Below the pieces are notes generated by a model. That model saw only the letters and a list, made by a program, of their open reading frames with translations, did not search any database and was not told the origin of the DNA. A stretch of DNA of 64,000 nucleotides from Sclerurus mexicanus (taxonomy: Eukaryota > Chordata > Aves > Passeriformes > Furnariidae), in NCBI GenBank assembly GCA_013396755.1, contig VWZF01002968.1, forward strand, positions 1,206,407-1,270,406, written 5' to 3'. The translations under genes were made by a program, and so were the position numbers. Position 1 is the stretch's first letter; each line of letters opens with the position of its first letter. Below, one piece after another: positions 56,761 to 64,000 of this stretch.

Positions 56761-57375
56761 AGAGGGCTGTGCACCCCTTCAGAAGGGCCTTGACAGGCTA
56801 GAGGGATGGGCAGAGAAGAACCGTCTGAAATTCATCAAAGACAAATGCAGGGTCCTGCACCTGGGGAGGAATGTACCAGTACAGGCTGGGGGCTGACCGG
56901 CTGGAAAGCAGATCTGCAGAGAAGGACCCAGGAGTCCTGGCAGACAACTAGCTGCCCATGAGCCAGCAGTGTACCTGGGGGCCAAGAAGACCAATGGCAT
57001 CCTGGCCTATATCAGAAAGAGAGTGGCCAGCAGGACCAGGGCAGTGATTGTCCACCTGTACTGGGCACTGGTAAGGCTGCACCTCTAATCCTGTTTCCAG
57101 TTTTGGGGCCCTCACTACAAGACAGATATTGAGGTGCTGGAGCAGGTCCAGAGAAGGGCAATGGAGCTGGTAAGGGGCTGGAGCACAAGTTTTATGAGGA
57201 ATGGCTGAGGGAGCTGGAGTTGTTTAGCCTGGAGAAACGGAGGCTCAGGGAGACCTTAATGCTCTTTACAACCACTTGAAAGGAGGTTGTAGCAAGGTGG
57301 GGGTCTGTCTCTTCTCCCAAGTAACAAGCACTAGGACAAGAGGAAATGCTTCAAAATGCACCAGAGAACTGTGTT

Positions 57376-57826
57376 GTCATTTCAAATCTGTCCCGGATGG
57401 AAAAAAATAAAAGCTGTTATTAACAGAAAGCATTGTTAGTGATCAAAGAAAGTTCATTTAACAGAACACACTTCCTTGTCAATAGCCTTAGACGGAAGAA
57501 GATAGGTTGAACAAATAACCTTCTGCCCTATACACCTGTAAGGTGTGATGAGAAAGCCTCTCCTGCAGTTGCCGTTAATGTACCTGTTCCATGATATTGT
57601 TCTCTTTCTCTGTAGTTGTCCAACCGTCACCTGTCAGGAGCTTTACATGCTTTTTAGCTATTCATGGACCTAATATTTTAGAAGGGGCAGTGGAAATAAG
57701 GTAATAAAACAACACAATGGTATTAAAAACGGTTGTCCAAAAGAAACGCTGTTCCTGGGAGGAAGGAAACTTCCTGAACTGGTCCAATCACAAATCAATG
57801 TCAGGATTGTTTGAATTAATACTGTA
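57376..57826. other. Spacer between two opposed CR1 pieces
   Basis: About 450 bp without recognised repeat or exon. It lies where the 3' end of the plus-strand CR1 would be expected. Confidence 0.5.
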
Positions 57827-58151
57827 TTCATAGAATCACAGAATCCTCAAGGTTGGATGAGACCTTTAAGATCATCAAGTCCAACCGTCAACCCAGCAAT
57901 GTCACTTTAAGGCCTAAACCACCTGGCCCAGCACCAGATCCAGACACCCCTTAGACACCTCCAGGGATGGTGACTCCACCACCTTCCTGGGCAACCTATT
58001 GCAATGGCTGACCACTCCAACAGTGAAAATTTTTTCCCCAATATCTAATCTGCATCTCCCCTGTCTCAGCTTTAGGCCATTTCCACACGTTCTCTTGCTA
58101 CAGGCACAGTAGAAGAGACTGGTCCCCACCTCACTACAACCTCTTTTCAAG
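57827..58151 (-). mobile_element. CR1 LINE 3' end, minus strand, 5'-truncated
   Basis: In minus orientation it runs from CTTGAAAAGAGGTTGTAG through GGGCAACCTATTGCAATGG (plus-strand spelling) to the end with the typical GATTCTGTGATTCTATGAA octamer repeats at 57827-57845. About 325 bp, the common short CR1 form of birds. Confidence 0.93.
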
Positions 58152-61100
58152 TTCTAATACTAGATACTGGTGTGTGAGGGGATGGGGAAGCAGAAGTCCA
58201 GATGACATGGAATAGAAGAATTATAATAGTAAAACCAAAACCATTTCTTGGCACTAAATGTTTATGCCAAGAAAAAATATTGCCTAATATAACATATGAC
58301 TTTTGCTTGAACTAGATATTATGCTACAGATCAAAAGAGAGATTTAACAAAGTAATCACTGCTTGTGGTTGGAACATCATGATTAGATTTGCACCTTCTC
58401 TTTAATTAGAAGCCAAACTTTGTCTCAAGCCTCAGGAGATGGCAAAGTCCACTATAACCAGAACACATGACAAACCTCTTGTAACAATGCCCCCAAGATT
58501 AAGATGCAGCCATGCATACTTACAAAGATCATAGTTACATGCACACTTTCCACATACAGGAGTGCATGGCCTAATTTCAGTCCTCTGAAGCAAGTGACCC
58601 TCCTGTGACCTGAAGGGCCCTGGTGGTGACCTGCCTTGGTTGTAGGCTCCAAGGCAACAGGTAACATGACTTTTTGTATCACTTAATCTTAGTTCTCTTC
58701 TTGAAGCTGAAGTAGCTGGAACACATGCAAAAGCAGCGTGTTGTCTACACTAAGGGCTAATACTAGCTCAGTTGAGCCTGTGCTTTGTCACACATGGCCA
58801 GAACTAGGACAAATCCTTTATGTAAACATGGGCTAAATTCATACAGTGATACCTGCACTGAGCAGAATACAGCTTTTGAAAAGAGAAATTCTGTAGCAAA
58901 ATCAGAAATGCAAAACCACAAAAATTTCTTACAAATGACACGATCAGAGTCTAAAGTATAGCTGTGAAAACTGCACAGCAAGCATTATTCTGAAATACAG
59001 TAAGGAGGAAGAAACTATCATGTGACAGGCCTCACTAGGAATACTTTTCCCCCATGATGTAGTAGTAAGGATGCGACTGTAACATGCTTTAAAAGAGCAC
59101 TTGACCAATCATTTCAATGTTCAACCTGCTAAATCTGATGCTACTTAAGGTAACTGATTCCCTATACTAGAATAAAGAACAAAGACAGCAAAGAATAACC
59201 TACAATGAAATTACAAAGTAGGTGAGCAGTACAAAAAAAATGAACAAAATAAAAAGAGGAAGAAGTAACAAACTATTCTCTCTTGGCACATTACAGTAAG
59301 AGGTCATGGAAACCAACACAATATAACTGCAAACTGAGCTCTCCCACTCAAATTCCAAAGGCGAAGGAAAATGTAGTTGCTGTCCTGAGCCTAGACAGAA
59401 ACCTACATAAATCCCTAGGGAAATAAACCAAAGCTCAAGTCTCTCCTCCAGAACTCTTAAAATACCACCACAAAATTCTTTCAGAGAGAACCTAACAACT
59501 ACTACTTCTGAGTTTGAAGTTTACAACCTGCTGAGTCTGCCTCCTCCTCAGCCCTGACACACAAACTATAGGCTTCCCTTAGCAGCTCCTCCTCATTTTC
59601 TGTTTTCTTTGAGAATATTACAAATACCTTTGGAAAGAATTCTCTGCCAGCCCTCTTTCCCAGCTACCAGATGAATTGCATCTGCTGTTTGTCCTTGAAA
59701 TGTCTTGAGGAGGAAAATAAATTATAAAGAAGCAGAATTATAAGCATGACCAATTAATTTGCCCCATCACATGTTACTTATAATCTGAGAATTCCAGTTC
59801 TCCCCACATCTTCCATCCACCTCAGAGCAGGGCTAAAAGACAAAGTCATATTGATTTAAAGAGAATTATTTCACTTTTATAGGGAAAAAGTGAAATATTC
59901 TCAAAATTACCTTTAAAAGGAAAGCATCGTGATCAAAAAGCTGTGATGTATAATTGTGTGCTTCCTGAAAGCACCTTTTCTAGAACTAAGGTCTAACATG
60001 GTTGTTTATCCTTCAGAGAATTCCCCTAATGCACAAGGAGTGTGGCCATGAGTCTGGGTGGTCTTCTCTTCTGAAAGACAATGGGATGGTGAAACTTGCT
60101 CCTGTACTCAAGATGCAAAAAGGACTGAAATTCTTTCAGTGAAGAAGGAGGGTTGGCTTTTTTCTCTTTATTTCTTCAACTACCATCTCATTCTCAGCAT
60201 TATTTTCCATTATGAATTAGCATAAGCACTGGACAGCAGCCCAGACAACGGAAGGAGTTGTTCAGGGCACCAGAGCAAACAGTCCTTCAAAATTCCTGTT
60301 GCAGAAACCAGGAACAGAGCACTCTTTTATTAAAACAAATCCCTCTTCTCTGTTTAGGAATAAGGAATCTAGAAGTCTGGCTAGGATGCACCCTTCTAAT
60401 AACTCTTTACTGTTATCTGTGAAATGAATAGCCAAAGATGCCCAACACAACAGTGATGAATTGACAGCATTAAAACAAATACCCGCAGGAACAGGCTCTA
60501 CATCCCCACATGATTCCAAACTGCCAACAACTAAGCTGAACTTATCTGCCATTTACTCCTCTGCTCATCATTTTTTCTTTCCTCATTTACATAAAGTATA
60601 AACTGAGCAGGGAAAATAACATTGCTAAGAAAAAAAATTAGGCAAAGAAGCTGCCAAAAACCATGCTGCACAGAATTGCTCCAGCTTATTCTACTCCCAG
60701 AATAAACATCTTCGATGAGCACAGCTCATGCTGCTGACCAGAAACATGTGATAAACAACAGAAAGACACACAGGCAGATTTCAAGTTTCACCAGTTTAAA
60801 CCCATACTTAACCTGTAGGATTGCCCTGAGTGACTCAGTCCAAAATTTAGCTCTCAGAATGAAAAAAAACGGAGCCACACGATCCTACTTTTCAGATAAC
60901 AACAACAAAAGTAAAGACACAGAGCTCCTGCTTTCAGCTCTGCCATCAATTTATTGTGCTACTTGCAAGAAATCACTCTGCAACCCTGTGCTGAACCTGC
61001 TACATCTATAAAGTGGAGACACAGCAATTTTTCTCCCTGGAGATCAGCCTTCTGATCCAACCAACCACATGAGCACTGATATCAGCCCAAAGTAGAGAAT

Positions 61101-64000
61101 GAGATCCTTCCTTCTGGAGCGACACAGGCTTAGCTCAGCTCAGGGCAATTGTGAAACTGCACCCCAAGGGCTTGGGAAGGAGACGAGATACTTTTTATTA
61201 TTACATCAACTTCTGACCTACTGGGAGTGTACAAAAGCAGGACATTCCTCTCTTCATAGTCTAAAAGTATACTTAGAGTAAGAGTAACCTGATACTCCCT
61301 AGCCTTAAAAATCATAAAAGTTAAATGTAAAGAACAAGAATGTCACAGTAAAACATCCCCCAACATTCACCCTTTCTTCTGCATACAGCCCTTCCCATTC
61401 AGATGGAGTATCAGCAAGGTTCAAAGTTTCACACTTCAGTTCTGTATTACAGTCTGTAACACTGCCTGCATGGCAAAATCCTGAAATTTTCCTGTGTGGA
61501 ACAGATGCATTGACAAGGTTGCCCAGACATTGCTAGTAGACAACACAAGACTTTTGAACAATGAAAAACTGTACTTCAGGACTTCTGTGGGAATTAATTT
61601 GGTCTTGATATTAAGCAGTCTGGTGTTTAGACTGTTTCTTTCGGCACTGTCTCCCACAGCATTATCATCTGGAAATCGAGTAAGTAAGTGACAGACAAAC
61701 AGTCTGTAAGTGGGCTGAAATAAGTGGGTTCAATCTCTCTCTCCTGGGAGGTTTTCAAAACTTGGCTAAAAAAAGCCATCATGGGCCTGATCTAGTGTTA
61801 GCAAGTGTCTGTTTCTATTGTTGACTTGATGTATTTTAAATAAAAATGCTCAATTTAGTTTAACCAAATGAAGGCAACCATCTATAAAAGAACTTTAGCA
61901 CATTACAATCAGCAGACTGTATGCAGTAAAACATAGAATCTATTTCTAGAAATGAACTAATTCTTTTCATCTCCCTCTCCATTTTTCACAGTAGACTCTA
62001 AAAATCAAAATCTCTTACTTGACTTCAAGTGATTGATATCCTACTAAATCTCTCAATAAATTGTTGCAGTGGTTAGCTGCCTTCATCCTCTCATCTCCAA
62101 GGTCAAGGCAACTACAGTGAATTATATTGTATTACAGGACTGTGTCTCAGGATTTTTTGATCCATAATCCGTACTCAAAAGAAAAGCAGAATCAAATGTA
62201 TCCAGTTTCTTCTATGAGATTTACTCACGTTCAGGAATTAACTGCAAATATGTAGATGCCTGAAATCTTCTATTCTATTACTATCATACAATTTGCAGTT
62301 TAAAAACATTTAGAAGAATAAAGGATCTACTTCTTTTGACCTAATTGACCCGTGTTACAGCAGTGCATGACCTGAAGCTATCAGAGCCAACAGTACGTGT
62401 GTGACCTGACAGTAAAATCAAGAAATAATTATAATTACAGACCACTGTTGCCTGTAGAGATATATTTTAATACTGCCTGAAATACAGCAATTGAAGGATG
62501 GGTAATACTAGGTCATGAAATTAAATGTCTCTTGATAAAAAATTTAACATAGTGATAGGTATTATTTGGATTCAGGGAACATCTGTTTTGATCTTACTAA
62601 TGTGCTTACATTTAACAAAAAAACCAATGCAGAGCAGTACGAGAAATAGACATTCCCAGGCCCTGTTCCGCTATTCCTCACTTTAACTTAGCTCACCTGA
62701 GTGGCACATGGTTGCTAATCACCAAAACAGGCAAAAGATACTGTGATAAGGCACATTCTTTAAGTATTGCCTGGTATCTGTTTCCCTCCTTTAAAACCAT
62801 TATCTCTGGTCTTTGGTTCATGCACGCACCGAATTTCTTCCCAGTGTCATGATAGATCCCCACATCACTCTTTTCTGTAGCACTTCTCCCATATAAATAT
62901 CTGATAGGCCAGTAATAAAACCAGAATATTTGCCAGAGTTCCTGATACTGCTATGAAAATACTTCTATATGACATCATCCTATAATAGGAGTAACTATAT
63001 AAATAACCATTTATATACTGTTGTATCTAGAATAGTTTTTTTATATGCTTTTTATGGCAAATTAATTGTGTCCAAGCTATGTTTTAGAACAGCTCCTGTT
63101 TCACTGCATATGAGCTCTTCATTCTTAATACCACAAAGACTCAAGCAACAAGCTTGAAACAGGTCTAGAAACAAACAGGCACAGAAATATATAAAAACAT
63201 GAAGTTAGAAGGGACAAACTTTAGACCCTTGAAATCACAAGAAATAATGTGATCTTCTTATAAAGATGATCATGTTCCAGATCAAAACTTATTCTTACAA
63301 CGCATGAGAAAGAGTTGGTGGTTGCTTTGAGGGCTTTTTACATTTTTGTCTCTTATCTCAGTGCTTCACATTTGTAATTAGACTGGACATATTTCTGAGC
63401 AAGATCTCACCAGGGCTTTGTGTGAAGTAATAAACTATTTCTCTGGCTCTCTCCTGGAATCATCTACATCTATATGCATCCCACAATGTGCATTTTAAGG
63501 AAAAAGTAGAGAAGATGCCTCTGAACCACTATATTTTCTCCTTCCCTTGCCATGAACTGCTCCCAGAGAGGAAAGTGCAGTAGCTCATCATAAAATGGCA
63601 TAAAACTATCCCCAGTGGAAGAGCTCTGAAATGCTGCCCATGTTACAAGAGAAGTGTGCTTTGCACTTCAGGTTTAGTCTTGCATACTTCACAATTTAGT
63701 TTTCCCTCAGGCCTTACATCAAGGGGCTCTGGTCTTGACGCAGCTGCAGCTCTTTTCCTAGGCATGATACGGCCAGATTGGGGATAAGAATCTCACCCAG
63801 CAATTTGTCACCACAGAATTATGTTTCCAACTATAACGACAGATGAACCACAGAGTGTAGCAGTATCAATTAGCAGAGTACATCGTCTAGTAAGGCAGGC
63901 TATTCCTGTTCCAGTCTAGAAACAACAGTGAGACGTGCACAGAGCAACACTTCTCTTTAAACGATGGCCTTTCTTCTTCATAGCTCATCCAGAAAAGCAA
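58152..64000. other. Upstream intron or flank, nothing recognised
   Basis: A+T-rich sequence without open frames above about 100 codons and without a recognised repeat. A small minus-strand frame MPRKRAAAASRPEPLD followed by a GTAAGG donor (63765-63718) is out of phase with SH3D19 exon 2 and is not called. Confidence 0.55.

Larger units (their letters stand above)
55440..57375 (+). mobile_element. CR1 LINE, degenerate, ORF2 remnants, 3' end missing
   Basis: Plus-strand CR1 with recognisable ORF2 pieces: NKQEELEAIVHQETYDIA and PETWWDDSHN (endonuclease start), VLMGDFNLPDVCW (endonuclease), VYLDFSKAFNTVSH (reverse transcriptase motif A), [14 protein letters not shown] (motif B), then LEGWAEKNRLKF and later C-terminal segments in shifting frames. 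A stop follows DDSHN at 55728-55730, frames change repeatedly, most of the part between endonuclease and reverse transcriptase is deleted near 56350, and the catalytic FADD region is scrambled near 56720. The usual CR1 3' UTR and terminal octamers are absent. Not functional. Confidence 0.92.

Noticed and set aside
63718..63765. MPRKRAAAASRPEPLD followed by GTAAGG as an alternative first exon
   Set aside because: Ends in phase 0, while exon 2 needs phase 1; reading on into exon 2 would shift the frame.

Overview
This window looks like avian nuclear DNA: introns with GT-AG borders, about 40% G+C, CR1 (chicken repeat 1) LINE sequence including the typical avian CR1 3' end, and a solo LTR of a type I know from bird genomes. 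A turtle or crocodile would also carry CR1, so 'bird' is an inference. No prokaryotic genes, tRNA or rRNA genes or CRISPR were seen.

One protein-coding gene dominates, on the minus strand: SH3D19 (SH3 domain-containing 19, also called EVE1/EBP). I could place 20 coding exons between 38845 (start codon) and 5120 (stop). All exon phases join without a break: 3150 nt, predicting 1049 residues. The protein has an N-terminal part with a PPxY motif and a TQT motif, a long proline- and lysine-rich middle with a clathrin-box-like motif and a DPF motif, and five SH3 domains at the C terminus (one atypical, four canonical). It is a cytoplasmic scaffold linked in mammals to ADAM proteases, Ras/SOS signalling and endocytic proteins.

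Layout: 1-2170 is downstream flank with no gene seen. 2171-5119 is the probable 3' UTR, with two canonical poly(A) signals. 5120-15718 holds the SH3 exons. 15454-23656 holds the proline-rich linker exons. 34489-35481 is one large 993-nt exon. 36069-38870 holds the N-terminal exons. From 38871 to the right edge lies about 25 kb of upstream intron or 5' flank with no certain exon. It carries a broken CR1 (about 55440-57375, plus strand), a second CR1 3' end in opposite orientation (57827-58151), and a G+C-rich block near 48.6-49.1 kb with a good minus-strand splice donor that could be a 5' non-coding exon. A shortened solo LTR sits at about 33118-33634.

The most interesting points are: (1) the exon that completes the first, atypical SH3 domain has AT instead of GT at its splice donor, and skipping it would keep the frame and remove one SH3 domain; (2) the first coding exon has an in-frame upstream stop and an overlapping upstream ORF; (3) a TAGCAG tandem acceptor at the large exon; (4) candidate cassette and 5' exons not known to me from other species; (5) short endocytic motifs; (6) the inverted CR1 pair. 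I found no new multigene system here.
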